From contig NC_054702.1 of NCBI RefSeq assembly GCF_016097555.1, positions 76,955,249 to 77,019,248 on the forward strand: 64,000 nt of DNA, given 5' to 3'. Numbering within the stretch: the first letter of the stretch is position 1; each line of letters begins with the position of its first letter. The position numbers and the translations under genes are program-made. Origin of the DNA: Gigantopelta aegis. Its lineage: Eukaryota > Mollusca > Gastropoda > Neomphalida > Peltospiridae. Of the stretch, positions 1 to 11,741 are shown in pieces. Below the pieces are notes generated by a model. That model was not told where the DNA came from. It made no database searches and worked only from the letters and a program-made list of their open reading frames with translations.

Positions 1-281
1 AATATACGTATCTGCTACACCTAAAACAAAAAATAAACATCATCTCAGAAGTCTTCACTTATAAACAAAAAATTAATGACAACTATCCAAGCAATTAAGA
101 TATTTTTATATATATATGTATGTATTGCTAAAATCTGGAACACTTGATTTGGACACTAAAGAGAATTTTCTTCCGATTTATATTTCCAAACACATCATAT
201 CCAAAATCAATAAGCATCCTGAGTGTACTGGTAAAGCAATACATTTTCCATCAGGCCCAACAAATTTTCGTATCTTCTAAT

Positions 282-640
282 TTCAAAGGTCAAGGGGTAA
301 ATTGGTATGAAAGTCAAACTTGATCTGTAACAGTACATGATAAAACTATATACACAAAATTTCAATTCAATATCTTGAGACATTGCTAAAAACAATTCTG
401 GAAAACTATATGTCGGGCAGACAGATGGACATAAGTCCAGAAAACAAATTTCTGTATATATTAAGTTCTGTAAAAAAAAAAGGTAAATCACCATGAAAGT
501 CAAACTTGATTAGTAACGATACATGATAAAGCTATATATATACAAAATTTTATCTCAATATCTCGAGGCATAGCTGAAAAAAAGACTGTGAAATTACATG
601 TGGGGTAGATTAACAGACAGACAGACAGACAGGCTGAAGA
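282..640. repeat. Two tandem copies of an interspersed repeat
   Basis: A unit of about 145 bp containing GAAAGTCAAACTTGAT, ACATGATAAA.CTATAT and CTCAATATCT occurs at about 282-427 and again at about 478-625 (spacing near 195 bp). The second ends in a short (ACAG)n run. The copies are about 80% alike by eye. This is SNX5/6 intron; no exon is visible in 1-801. Confidence 0.7.
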
Positions 641-801
641 ACAAAGACAAAACCTATAGTCCACTCTGGTTGAACTAATAAATGGAATAAGATAACGAAA
701 ATATAGTGATCCAAATTGCCATCCTGCCTCATGAACAAACTCTGTAATAAACTGACTAAAAGCTAAACAGAAATAGATTTTTCATAAAATCAGAAACATA
801 C

Positions 802-3800
802 TTTTACGATTTTTTGTCATTCTGTCTCCCTTAAGAGTTGCATCTCGAATCTTTACATGATAATCTATCAGAAATACTTTTTCCGACTCAAAAAATTCAT
901 CCACATCCTGAAATGTAATAAAAAAATTAGAATATATAAGATAATAATGAAGTACTTATCGTCATTACAAAATGATTTACATATAATAACAGTCAAGTTT
1001 TGCAGTGTTTGGTCAGTATATTGGTTATTATAGAATCACATTAATACAACAATAAAAAATCAACAACAAAAATCAAGTTGATTACTATGATAATATCCTT
1101 TAAGCAGTAATCAAAACATTTGTAAAAAGATATGATTATAGTAATTCTTAAATACAGATAGAGGAACTTTCAGATAGCTAAGCAATACCAGACAAATATT
1201 ATGTGGCAGATTTAGGCTGCCAGACCCAGCACCTGTCAGGGCCTGGTGTAGAAAATTAGTGTGGCTGAAATCTAAGCACAATCATGTACCTTCTGAGATG
1301 ACAATAAAGCTTCATCAGCCGTTTTTGTAATACTCTTAAAAAATCCTCCTAGTTTTTCCTTTTTGTTCTTTCCTCTAACAGATAACTGCAAAACAATAGT
1401 ATTGATTTAAAATATATATTTATTCCCTAGACATATAGATCTCCAAGTAATACCTAACTCAGTTTTGTTAACACAGGGCTCGAACTTAAGATTTGTCTCC
1501 AATATCAATTTTAAAAAGAATTGCCATGGTCGAAAAGGCCTACCGATGGCAATTTTTTTTAAGTGACTTTTGCAGCAAATACACTTGACTGAAATGTTAT
1601 TTTGCTGTATGAAGACATATTTTAAATGTGCAAATATTAAATACTAGCAGATAATGTACACCAGGTGTATACATCTTGCCACTGTTGAAGAGCTTTACCA
1701 GCGGCATAAAAGTGCCATCAGTGATGCTCCCTGCCTATGGCAATTTATATCTCAACAATGGCAATTGCTGTCGGTGCCGTTGTTAAGTTCGAGCTCTGCA
1801 ACAGCTAATCATACTGTATTCAGTTTTTAGTGGGTTACATATTCAGATTTGTCTTAACGTATCAAAAGTGTTTTTACTTTTTAACAAATATAATTGCATT
1901 TTCATTTCATAGTATGAGCTTACAAATACTTTCTTCTTTTTTTTGGTATTCATAGAATATTGATTTTCTCATTTTTAATACAATTAAATTACTGGTAATA
2001 ACTAAAGAAAAACTATGAGCTAACAAATGTTTTTACTTTTTCAACGACACACTTCATATACTAATGCAGATTTTAGAAGAAACAAACTAAAAAGAACCTA
2101 CATCTCCCTCAAACTCCAAAAACACTTCAAAATTGACATCAACACGAAGAGCTGGATGGGCAGCCAATCTCTGCAGGAAAACTTCATGCATAGCTACAGT
2201 TTTCTTGAACGTGGCAAGATATTCTCTGAAGAAGGAAAAAAGAATATCAAACTGAGATTGTATTTTCTATTACCTTGTATTTTATTAACAAAAAAGTATT
2301 AAATATATATATAAAGACAAGTGGTTATAGTGTTTTCTTTACAGAAGATATGACACTACAAATGAAAAAACTCAGGGCTTCTAGAATTTTTATAAAATCC
2401 ACTAGCCATGGGATCAGTGTATAAAAAAATTAACTAGCCATGATTAAACATACACTAGCCCTACTTTAAGTTGATACAATTTTACTGAAGAATAGTAAAT
2501 ATTGGATATGTCACCTAAAGAGAGAGGTATAGCTTAAAAACACTATCATTGGTGGGTGGGTGGGGTGTGGGGGGGGGGGGGGGCAGGATATTTATATTTA
2601 CAAAATAGACAACTGCAATATTTGACTTTTTCTTTTTTTTGCACTAGCCATCGGGCATAGCGATATTAGTTATTTACTAGCCCAACATTGAATATTACTA
2701 GCCATGGGAGTGGGGCAACCATAATGTAGAAGCCCTGAAAGTGTACAAATGTAGGAGACATACACATTCACGTACACTATTCGATATGTATGCAAACAAG
2801 TGAAGAAAGTTCTTTGCTGGTTCTATAGTATATGACCATCAGGGTTGGTATACAAAAAATAGTACAAGTCATTTATTGAAAAATATAACATTCTAAATAA
2901 TACTCTTGGTTTCTAGATTATGGTAGCCCCACTCCCATGGCTAGTGATATTCAATGTTGGGCTAGACTAGTAAATAACTACTATGCCCGACAGCTAGTGA
3001 AAAAAACAGAAGTTAAATGTTGCAGTTAAGTCAATTTTGTAAATATGAATATCCTGCCCCCACCCAACCTCCAAATGTTAGTGTTTTAAGCTCTATCTCT
3101 TTTCTTTAGGTGACATATCTCATTACAGTGCTGTCCGGTGTATCGGCGCACCTAAGCTTTCAAGGACCATTTTCTATGTGAACATTGTGAAATATTTAAT
3201 AAAATGCGTCTCTCACCAATGAAGAAGTGCATAATTTGAAATACACTACAAAATGTTTTATGTCTATAGTAAATAAACATTTTAAAATGGTGTATAAATA
3301 TAGGCACCCCCTTGTATCCAAAACGATTTGCATGTCCGGTGATTCGGCGCAGTAGATGTGGATCGTAGACCCCGCTATTTATAAACCGCCCATGACCTCG
3401 CTTTTAGCCCCTAAACGCTACACTATTGTCCCAGAATTATTTTAGTACTTTTTTGTTTTGTCTTGTTAAAAATATTACTATGAAAATGAATGATCACATA
3501 TGACCCATCTCATGATGAGTTTCGGAATCGTTTTCTTGAGTGGCACAGTACTGCAGATGCATACATGTTCATTGTCATGCATGGCTAAGATGCCTACATG
3601 GATTTAATTTTTCTCGGGTAGATTGTGCACACACATGGATCTTATTTCGCTTTTATTTTTTATAACAATGTGACAATTGTGAACTGGAATGACTGTCAAT
3701 TAAGGTGTAACATATTCGTTTTGTTTGCATTTGTCTGTTTTCTTTTTCGGTTTAAATAAAAAATAACCGAACAAAAATAATTACATTTATACTGTTTACT

Positions 3801-6800
3801 ATAATTTTTAAAATGCGGGAAAGGTGTTTTTAGACTGGTTTTAACATTCTTAATATCAATAAGGCTGACCTACTTCGCGTTTATAAACACGAAAACAGGT
3901 GAATGATTTATTTTGAAATTATTATATAATTATTGATACTTCTAAAAAAAAAATTAATTGCACCCTTAACAATAAATATGTTGATACTTGATTAACCATT
4001 GAAAAAAGAATTGAACTTTAATTCGTTATGTATTAAATTAAAGTAGGGCTAATGAATTTTTAATCGTGGCTAGTACATTTTTTAAATCACTGATCCCATG
4101 GCTAGTGGATTTTATAAAAAATCTAGACGCCCTGTTAATACTAAATTAGTACTATAAACCTTTAATAACTTTGCATGAGAGAGACATTAAATTTTTGTAC
4201 ATTAATGAAATAAAATAAAATCTACTTCTTACAAATAATTTGAATTCCACAATTTCATAAATATTTCTGCAACTGTGAAAAATCATCCCATCTACAAATG
4301 TACTGCCTCAGGAATTAAGTCGGGTTTCTCAGAGTAATTACTAAATGAAAATCCTTACGCCTCAAGTTCTTGCTTCATCTTGACAAACTCTTCTCGAGTC
4401 ATGGTCCCTTCACCCTCACCCAGTCGTTGCAGCTTCTCTCGCGAGGCATCAAAATCTGGTCTTGGTGGTGTTGGTGGAATCTAGACAATAAACAATGCTA
4501 AAATAATATATGTACTTACTATTTTTTATGTTATTTTATTATCCATAACTACATTATGTGCTTCAGAGTGTTATACCTGGTTGTGTTACCTATATGTAGT
4601 TAACCTAACATGGTGAATTGATCAAGGTTGGGTTCATAATTCATCCAATTAAAAATACATATTTATGGTCTAAAGAAAACAGAATGTAATATGAGTATGG
4701 TCAATTCACAGTAAACAATATAAAGATGTACTTGATATATAGCATGCTATATATATGTAATATATTTTCCAATTTTATATTTCATGTCAAAAATACGTAG
4801 ATAAACATCTGTTACTTACAATGATACCTGCATACTCTTCATTTTCAATGTATCGATCATGGAGCCAAATAAACTCTTCATGCTGGCGAACAACAGAAAA
4901 TTCAGGTTTCCGGAATTGCTGAAGAGTTGTCTATTGGAAGTAAAAAGGCTTTTCATTAGATAATAATAATAGTATTATCATAAGCATTAGCCAATTTTCT
5001 GCAATTTGAGAATTAAACGGTGGTAATTTACACATTTACCATATACAATTGGTTTATGTGGTTAGTGACAGCGATAGACCAACTTGAGCTGATATATGCA
5101 TGTGAAGAATACTAAATGTTGCTTTAAATGTAAATATTAAAAAATAATACAGTTCTATTGTTTTAATTGGAGTGGGCAGTCCTTTGCACCATCGCAGCTT
5201 CACTCCTCTAAAAATAATTAATATTAATTGGCTGTCTTTCTTCAGTTTCGATATCAACCTGATTATGTCACATGACATTTGTTGCATTGCAGATGGGAAC
5301 AGCCCTATTAATAAATCCCTGATCTATGCCATCAGTAATTCAGTAGAATATATTATATGTTTGTGCTAAGTAGTAAAATAATTCCATACTTCTTTCTTAA
5401 ATTATTGTTTTGACATTAAATGCAAATAATAATAAACATTATTATTGAAACATCTTAAAATATATCTTTCTATATACGGGTACATGACACCAATATGTAC
5501 TCCAGAATGCATCTAAAAGCAACAAATTTTCTAAACATTTCAAGTATTTTCACTTAGTTTACATTCAACTATTTTGGCAACTCTCTGAACTAAAATCCTG
5601 GGAAAATACTGTTATAGCTATTCATAACACAACTACAGCAACTGCCATCAGTGCCACCATTAAGTTTGAATCCTGTTATTCAAGCATGCAACCCCTGCAA
5701 CTGCCCATGACATTCGGCAATGCTGTGAGCTTTTTAGTTCTCCATGGCACGTTTTTGCCTAGGACTATTCATGGGTTTTTTCAATAGCATGTTTTTTGCC
5801 ATAGACATTTTCTTAATTGCAGGGGTTGAGCATGACACTGATAATATTAGTATTATCAATATAAATAATTATATACAACAAACATGGTGGTGACAATACA
5901 ATATACAAATACCATTATCAGCTGGCATCTATTACAATATGACGATGAAAAAATAATTACCTTTGTATGAACAGTAAATTTAACCTTGTCTCGTTCACTG
6001 AGAGCATCTGAAATGTCCACTATCAAGGATGTGTCGGTCAAATCAACGGTGTCTGATCTCTGCTATATAGAAAATTAAAAAATACAAAATGATTTTAGAC
6101 TTTTTAGTGTCAATTTCAAATTCAGCAATGTGTTTTGTGAAAAAACTATTCTTTCTCTAGTCTTTTGATGTTTACCATAGGTATTTTGTCAAATGCCTTG
6201 CAGCGCTTACTTGAAAACAGAAGTAGAAATAACACATTTTACTTGTTATTAAGAATACAAAGTATATGGTATCACAGTTAAAGTTAGTTTGTTACATTTT
6301 TCCATTAGTAGCAAGGATAGTACATACCACAGCCTTTGTGGTGCACTGACTAGAAAGAGAAATAGCCCAATGGACCAATCGATGGTGACCAATCCTAGAC
6401 CAGTCACGCATCAGGTGGACATTTTATCACTGGACTACGTCCCACCCTCTACTCTAGTAACACAGATTTAAACTGTATAACTCATAGTTCATAATTTTAT
6501 TATAAAGTTAATATTATATAAAAACTTTATGCAAATATAAATTTTATGTCAAGGGTACAGATGGTGTAATGAGTACATTCTCTTTTGTAAATGCATCGTA
6601 GGCACACTTAGAATGTTTTTACTACTTCAGTTCTAGCAACGTATGATTCACAAGGTGATTACCTGCTCTAAATAAATAGTATTCGTCATTTTTAGGGCTA
6701 GCTCTGCCATTTGCCAAAATTTGCCAATTGCGAATCTTAGGAACAATTGGCCAATTTTACTTTAAATTTGGCGAACAAATTTCATGTAATAATTGGTTAT

Positions 6801-9180
6801 TTTGTTGAAAAATAACTGATTTAGCATTTTTTAAGATAATTTGGCAATATGTTTTGCTCATCCAGAGCTAGCCCTGTAATTTTTTTGCTGCAAAAATTAT
6901 GCATAGAAAAAAAGATTTTTCTTGTTTTGCGCATAAAGTCAATTTTAATTTTGTTGTATTTTTTTTATGAGACGGCCCCTGGAAGAAAGATTCACCAAGT
7001 GGGCAATCATGTAATGCTATGTCACGATATATGTCATGTCAGTGACCTTAGTAAACTGCTGTCAAGAGTTTCCCAAAGCTTAGCTGAATGTGGGTGCTGT
7101 CAGGGTTTTTTCTGTAGTGTGTGTATTAGTGATTAATATGTGGATTTTTCTTAATCAAGGAACTCGAAAATGATGATGTAAAGGTATTTGACGTCAAACA
7201 TAGGATTGTTTTGGTATTACAGCGGGAATTTTTTACTACTCTTTGGTAAGGAAGGAAAGGACATGTTTTATTTAACGATGCACTCAACACATTTTATTTA
7301 CGGTTATATGGCGTCGGACATATGGTTAAGGACCACACAGATATTGAGACAGGAAACCCGCTGTCACCACTTTATGGGCTACTTTTTTCGATTAGCAGCA
7401 GGGGATCTTTTATATGGGTGTATATATATATATATATATATATATAAGACAGGATAGCACGTACCACGGCCTTTGATATACCAGTGACTCGTGGTGCACT
7501 GGCTGGAACGAGAAATAGCCCAATGGGTCCACCGACAGGGATCAACCCCAGACCAACCATGCATCAAGCGAACGTTTTACCAGTGGGCTACATCCCGCCC
7601 CTACTACCACTCTTTGGTTGGCAACGATGGCAAAAATTACATAGCTTGGTCTCCGACAGTAATGACAGCATCATAACCGTCCACATGTCTTTCTAGCTCT
7701 CTTACAGTCAAGAGTACTCAGTACTCAGGCTACAAGTTAAGCAGTCTGAACACCCCCCCCAAAAAAATAAATGCTACTTTTATGAAAATAATGCAGTAGT
7801 CAGTTTTTAGCCATGCTTACAAAATACGACTATTTTGGTGAATCCAGTTTCTGGAAGAGAATAGTCATTAAATGTAACTTCTTCCCTTTTTGTATTTGTT
7901 AATATAGCCCGAGTACTCTGACTGTAAGAGAGCTAGACGGACATTTGGACATAAATACGCTCTCATTACAGTCAGAGACCAAGCTATGTATTTTTTTGGC
8001 AATTCCCGACAACCAAAAAGTTGGCAAAGATTTCCGCTCTAATATCACAACAATCATATATTTGACTTTAAATACTTTTACATCGATCATTTTTCGAGTT
8101 AATTGATTAAAAAAAATCCACATATTAATCAGTAATACACACACTACAGAAAGAAACCCGACAGCACCCACATTCAGCTAAGCTTCGGCAAACTCCGGAC
8201 AGCAGAATTCTAAGTTCGCCGACCTATATCGTGACGTTCCGTCACATGATCGCCCACTCAGCCATTCCATCTACTAGGCAGAATCGCCCAGTGGGCGATC
8301 ACGTGATCTATGTCACAAAATAGGTCACCGAGCTTTGTAATTCTTGTGTCACGAAGCATAGCTGAATGTGGGTGCTGTCAGATTTCTTTCTGTACTATGT
8401 GCATTAGTGATTAATATGTTGATTTTTTTTAATCAGTTAACTCGAAAATGATCGATGTAAAGGTATTTGACGTCAAACATAGGATTGTTGTGGTATTAGA
8501 GCAGAAATCTTTGCCAACTTTTTGGTTGTCGGGAATTGACAAAAAAATACATAGCTTGGTCTCTGACTGTAATGAGAGTATATTTATGTCCAAATGTCCG
8601 TCTAGCTCTCTTACAGTCAGAGTACTCAGGCTATTGTTAATAGTGTCTCATTAATGAGATTTAGATGAAGATATTAACGTCGAAAAAGATGGTTCAAAAC
8701 AAATAGCCTATCTTAAAATCATGTGTCATCTCTAAAACAAGGATGTAGCCCATTAAACTTTTAAAGGCTTAACAAGAAATACAAATTCAGCTTGACCTTC
8801 ACCCCACCCCACCCCCACCCCCCATATCCCAAGTGTCTGTTAATCATTTACTGCATTAGTGGCCATAAAACACAACAGTGTGTTGTGGACTAATGCCTTA
8901 TGTTCCGAAATGTACGCAGTTTATTAGCATTCTTAATTTTATTGATGCATTAGCTACGCCATCGAAAACCCATTGCATCAGGATACAACACACATTTCCA
9001 CGGTTAAAAAAAACAAACAAAAATACGTTACCTTGCCACCCGATTCATCGGCAAGAAGGTCAGGGCTGTCATCAATTCCATCCTAAAAAAAATAAAACAA
9101 TGCATTAAACAAAATGAAACCGCAGTATGAATTTATAATATTATACACAAGAAAAACAGACGACGCACACCCACCATCAT
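802..9180 (-). CDS. SNX6: Sorting nexin 5/6, first eight coding exons (gene continues beyond the left edge)
   Basis: Coding exons in transcript order: 9180-9175, 9082-9032, 6062-5961, 4930-4820, 4480-4359, 2225-2102, 1385-1290 and 907-802. All have AG/GT boundaries and matching phases. Together they give about 239 residues, against roughly 405 in vertebrate SNX5/SNX6. The protein starts [12 protein letters not shown]. It then carries [18 protein letters not shown] (residues 37-53), [13 protein letters not shown] in the PX fold, [18 protein letters not shown] and [12 protein letters not shown]. The last two mark the helical-hairpin insertion typical of SNX5/6 PX domains. [18 protein letters not shown] leads into the BAR region. 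In known family members the protein pairs with SNX1/2 on endosomes, and its PX hairpin binds cargo tails such as CI-MPR. The start is chosen because MM is followed directly by a GT donor and the acidic N-terminus aligns with the family. Vertebrate SNX5 and SNX6 are duplicates, so this is probably the single pre-duplication gene. The remaining BAR exons lie beyond position 1. Confidence 0.95.
1474..1798. mobile_element. CAG...CTG foldback MITE
   Basis: Ends CAGGGCTCGAACTTAA and TTAAGTTCGAGCTCTG are inverted repeats about 325 bp apart. The flanking 5-mers TAACA and CAACA match at four of five positions. It lies in an SNX5/6 intron. A partial relative (ACTGCCATCAGTGCCACC...) lies near 5640-5680. 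Confidence 0.7.
2373..2737 (+). mobile_element. hAT-like MITE, copy 1 (CAGGGCTTCTAGA ends)
   Basis: Begins CAGGGCTTCTAGAA and ends TGTAGAAGCCCTG. It holds several copies of the word ACTAGCCATGG and an internal poly-G tract near 2569-2583. An inverted copy lies at 2905-4134, so the two could pair as a large hairpin in the SNX5/6 intron. Confidence 0.75.
2905..4134 (-). mobile_element. hAT-like MITE, copy 2, inverted and interrupted
   Basis: This is the reverse complement of the 2373-2737 element in two pieces, about 2905-3121 and about 4010-4134. Flanks ATAATACT (2897-2904) and TTAATACT (4135-4142) form an 8-bp duplication with one mismatch, as expected for hAT. The pieces are separated by roughly 0.9 kb of foreign sequence. 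Confidence 0.7.
3124..4010. mobile_element. Sequence inserted into hAT-like MITE copy 2; pogo-like left end
   Basis: Starts TA-CAGTGCTGTCCGGTGTATC, and the subterminal word TGTCCGGTGNATCGGCGC is repeated near 3332. CAG ends after TA resemble Tc1/pogo elements. The right end could not be matched, so the boundary is approximate. No coding sequence is seen. Confidence 0.4.
5689..5828. mobile_element. Short foldback MITE with 6-bp target duplication
   Basis: Termini CAACCCCTGCAA and TTGCAGGGGTTG are exact inverted repeats, flanked on both sides by AGCATG (5683-5688 and 5829-5834). Confidence 0.8.
6291..6460 (-). repeat. SINE fragment
   Basis: Matches the shared SINE centre (ATTTTTCCATTAGTAGCAAGG, GAAATAGCCCAATGG) and the B-type tRNA head (ending in a TACGTCCC-like word), in reverse orientation. 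It lacks the tail. Confidence 0.75.
6693..6876. mobile_element. AGGGCTAGCTCTG foldback MITE
   Basis: Ends AGGGCTAGCTCTG and CCAGAGCTAGCCCTG are inverted. The inside has TTGCCAATT / AATTGGC words and is strongly foldback. A related element split by a large insertion spans 57509-60223. Confidence 0.75.
6988..7733 (+). mobile_element. Solo arm of the long-arm foldback family, interrupted by a SINE
   Basis: Resembles the right arm of the 7905-8633 element (CAAGTGGGCAATCATG, CTGAATGTGGGTGCTGTCAG, GACGTCAAACATAGGATTGTT, ending GTACTCAGGCTA) but is single. The SINE at 7248-7608 sits in it, flanked by ACTCTTTGGT. Confidence 0.75.
7248..7608 (-). repeat. SINE, head B + tail 1, with 10-bp target duplication
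   Basis: Reads from tail (TTTTATTTAACGATGCACTC) to tRNA-like head (GGGATCAACCCC B box; CCAGTGGGCTA from the A box), so the element is on the minus strand. Both flanks carry ACTCTTTGGT (7238-7247, 7609-7618). A (TA)n microsatellite has grown inside at about 7420-7446. Confidence 0.85.
7905..8633. mobile_element. Long-arm foldback element with perfect 9-bp target duplication
   Basis: Two inverted arms of about 350 bp (7905-8258 and 8290-8633) surround a 31-bp spacer. The ends read TAGCCCGAGTAC and GTACTCAGGCTA. TTGTTAATA flanks it at 7896-7904 and 8634-8642. Very long arms and a 9-bp duplication are Mutator-like (MULE) traits. Open frames of 70-90 codons in the arms look incidental. Confidence 0.8.
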
Positions 9181-9193
9181 GGCTGCAATTTTA

Positions 9194-9201
9194 TCACGTG
9201 A
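9194..9201. promoter_or_regulatory. TCACGTGA E-box just upstream of the SNX5/6 start codon
   Basis: The palindrome TCACGTGA lies 13-21 bp 5' of the SNX5/6 ATG, in the 5' UTR or core promoter. CACGTG with T/A flanks is the core bound by MiT/TFE and USF-type factors, and GTCACGTGAC is the CLEAR element of lysosomal genes. The flanks here (A...T) do not fully match CLEAR. The position is suggestive for an endolysosomal gene, but an 8-mer can occur by chance. Confidence 0.35.
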
Positions 9202-9640
9202 TTTTGTGTTATAAGTAAAGCTGTAATAAATATTATTTTCGACACTTTATATCTTTCTTTCTTTTAAAGAGGGGGAGGAAAAAAAAGTTTTTGTTTATAT
9301 AAAATTAAAAAGATTCAAATCTACTTAAAACCCAATATTAAACAGTTAACTGAATTTAAATTATTATTATTTCTAATCGAATATCATCTGCATGAAGAAA
9401 TGGGGGGGAGGGAATAATAACTGGTCCCCCTAAAATCATTTTCATAATTATGTCAATAACCTGAATGGCACCAATTTTATTTCTGTCACTGTAAAAAAAT
9501 TTTAATAATAATAATAATCATCATCATAATCATAAAGGGAGTGAGATTTAACGGTGGCTGGGAAAGGACATCAAATCAGATTATTTTTCTCGATCGATCG
9601 ACTTACTATCTCGAATGATTGACTTAACTATCCAAACAGG

Positions 9641-9872
9641 CTATTTCTCGTTCTAGCCAGTGCACCACGACTGGTCGTGGTATGTGCTATCCTGTCTGTG
9701 GGATGGCGCATATACAGGATATCTTGCTGCTAATCGAAAATAGTAGCCCATGATGTGGATTTTCTCTTTCAATATCTGTGTGGTCTTTAACCATATGTCT
9801 GACAACATATATAACCGTAAATAAATGTGCTGAATGTGTCGTTAAATAAAACATTTTCTTCCTTCCTCATAC
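9641..9872 (+). repeat. SINE, head missing, tail 1
   Basis: Runs from GGCTATTTCTCGTTCTAGCC through the shared centre to GTCGTTAAATAAAACATT. It lies upstream of SNX5/6 in the 4.65-kb divergent intergenic region between that gene and the claudin-like gene. Confidence 0.8.
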
Positions 9873-9884
9873 TCTCCTCTGCTC

Positions 9885-10065
9885 TCCCCCCACCTTTCCT
9901 GTCATGGATGGAGGAGCCGTCCAAGGCCGGCTCTTGTGCCCACAACAGGCGTGCGCTACTACAGCTTGTTCTGAATGTGCACGTAAAACCCTATGACCTG
10001 ACCTGACCTTCCTCATCTCATCTCATCTCATCTCATCTCATCTCACCTCACTTCATTTCACCTGG
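9885..10065 (+). repeat. Repeat with TGACC tail, followed by a (TCATC)n microsatellite
   Basis: Contains CCTGTCATGGATGGAGGAGCC, TGTGCACGTAAAACC and TATGACCTGACCTGACC, then TCATC repeats at about 10013-10050. A second copy lies at 11425-11602. The TGACC-repeat tail looks like a SINE 3' end. Confidence 0.65.
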
Positions 10066-10119
10066 TGAAAGGACCAGGAACAGATCCTTGTGGAAAACCT
10101 GCAGTTATTTCCAATAATT

Positions 10120-10378
10120 CAAAAGTATAGTACCACCTCGATGGATCCATTCAACTGATTGGATTTTTTCTCGTTCCAACTAGTGCACCACAATTGGTCA
10201 AAGGCCGTGGTATGTGCTTTCCTGTCTGTGGGAAAGTGCATGTAAAAGATACCTTGTTGCATTAAAAAAAATATTGCGGATTTCCCCGAGTCAGATTTAC
10301 CAAATGTTTGATATCCAATAGCCAATGATTAATTAATCAATGTGCTCTAGTGGTGGTGTTAAACAAAACAAACTTCTT
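10120..10378 (+). repeat. SINE, tail 2, head C only as a remnant
   Basis: Starts with the end of head C (CCACCTCGATGGATCCATTC), runs through the shared centre and ends GTTAAACAAAACAAAC. Confidence 0.75.
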
Positions 10379-10506
10379 TTTGCCATACCCTATCAAATGA
10401 TTTTCTTATGTCGCAAAAGACCACATGAACCTCCTTTCCTTCATCCAGAGACTTAGTTAAAAAACAAAATCCAATAGTTTGTTTACTGTAGAATCTCCAG
10501 GAATGA

Positions 10507-10775
10507 AGTTTGTTTGTTTTGTTTAACGACACCACTAGAGCACATTGATTTAAGAATCATTGGCTAGTGGATGTCAAACATTTGGTAATAGTGAAATATA
10601 GTCTTAAACAGGAAACCTGCTACATTTTTTCATTAGTAGCAAGGGATGCACCATCCCACAGACAGGATAGCACATACTATGGCTGGAATTAGAAATAGGC
10701 CAACGGTCCTACCGACGGGGATCGATCCCAAACCGACCGCGCATCAGTTTTACCACTGAGCTAAGTCCCGTCCCA
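10507..10775 (-). repeat. SINE, head B + tail 2
   Basis: Begins with tail 2 (GTTTGTTTTGTTTAACGACA) and ends in the B-type tRNA head (GGGGATCGATCCC, then TTACCACTGAGCTAAG). Confidence 0.85.
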
Positions 10776-11424
10776 ATATCTAGGAAAGCCCGATTGATAT
10801 TTGGTTAATACACCAAAACAGGCCCATAGCCAGCATTTCGAGTGGGAGGGTTCAACTAGGTATTTGCCGGAGCCTTATGAATATGAAGTTGATTTAAAAA
10901 TGCCTCGCCGGAAATATTGAAATCTTTGAAAGCCTAAAACGCATTTTCCTGGCATCTGGAACTTTAAAAATTGATATTTGAAAACAACTATGTTTGACTA
11001 TTTTAACTGGGCTTTTTTTTTTTTTTTTCATTATTCTTTTTCAACAAAATGAAATTCTAGCAAACAACAGGAGTTAAAGATATATGTTGAAAGGTACGTG
11101 TACCCCAGAACTGATTAATTCCTTTAATAATGAACATATTTATGAAAAACGAAACACATTACGTTCAGAACAATTGTATCATCACCAATCACTGCCAGCA
11201 CCTGGAGCCTCTGCTAAGAGTACAGGTGTAGTCCTCAAACGTTTTCAGCAAAAGGTATTGCATCCTATTTCATGTTTGTCACTGATGCATCATATCATTA
11301 AAATGGCATTCACATGTTGGCCATAAAACATTTTGAAATACTTGGAAATTACATTCATGAAAGTAAGTAACCTTTTCTAATAGGCCTTAATCCTTCGAAC
11401 ATTTGCAAATTCAAGAGCACCAAA

Positions 11425-11602
11425 ACCAACCCTCGCCCGCTACCTGGTCGAGCAACTTGTGCTCCATTGTACATGCCAGCGCGGGCGACCTCCTCTGTGA
11501 CCCACCCCAAACCTTTTCCTGTCCTGGACGGAGGAGCCGGCGAATGTCGACAACTGCGCCGGGCCCCAATGTGCACGTTAAAACTTATGACCTGACCTGT
11601 CA
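11425..11602 (+). repeat. Second copy of the TGACC-tailed repeat
   Basis: Shares TTTTCCTGTCCTGGACGGAG, the GGAGCCGGCGAAT region, ATGTGCACGTTAAAAC and TATGACCTGACCTG with 9885-10008. A chance open frame through it is not a gene. Confidence 0.65.
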
Positions 11603-11741
11603 TAACAGGATGTTTTGTTGTTGACCTTTTATTTCTAACTCTGGTTGATAAATCAATGGATAAATCAATGGAAGGTGAATTGCTGTCATTGTCATGTAAT
11701 TATCGAATGCTACGAAGTCATCAATATAGCAGAAAGTACAA

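Noticed and set aside
7899-8654. Similar 68-90 codon frames ([11 protein letters not shown]...) in both foldback arms
   Set aside because: The arms are inverted copies of one sequence, so the likeness gives no independent coding support. No family motif was recognised.
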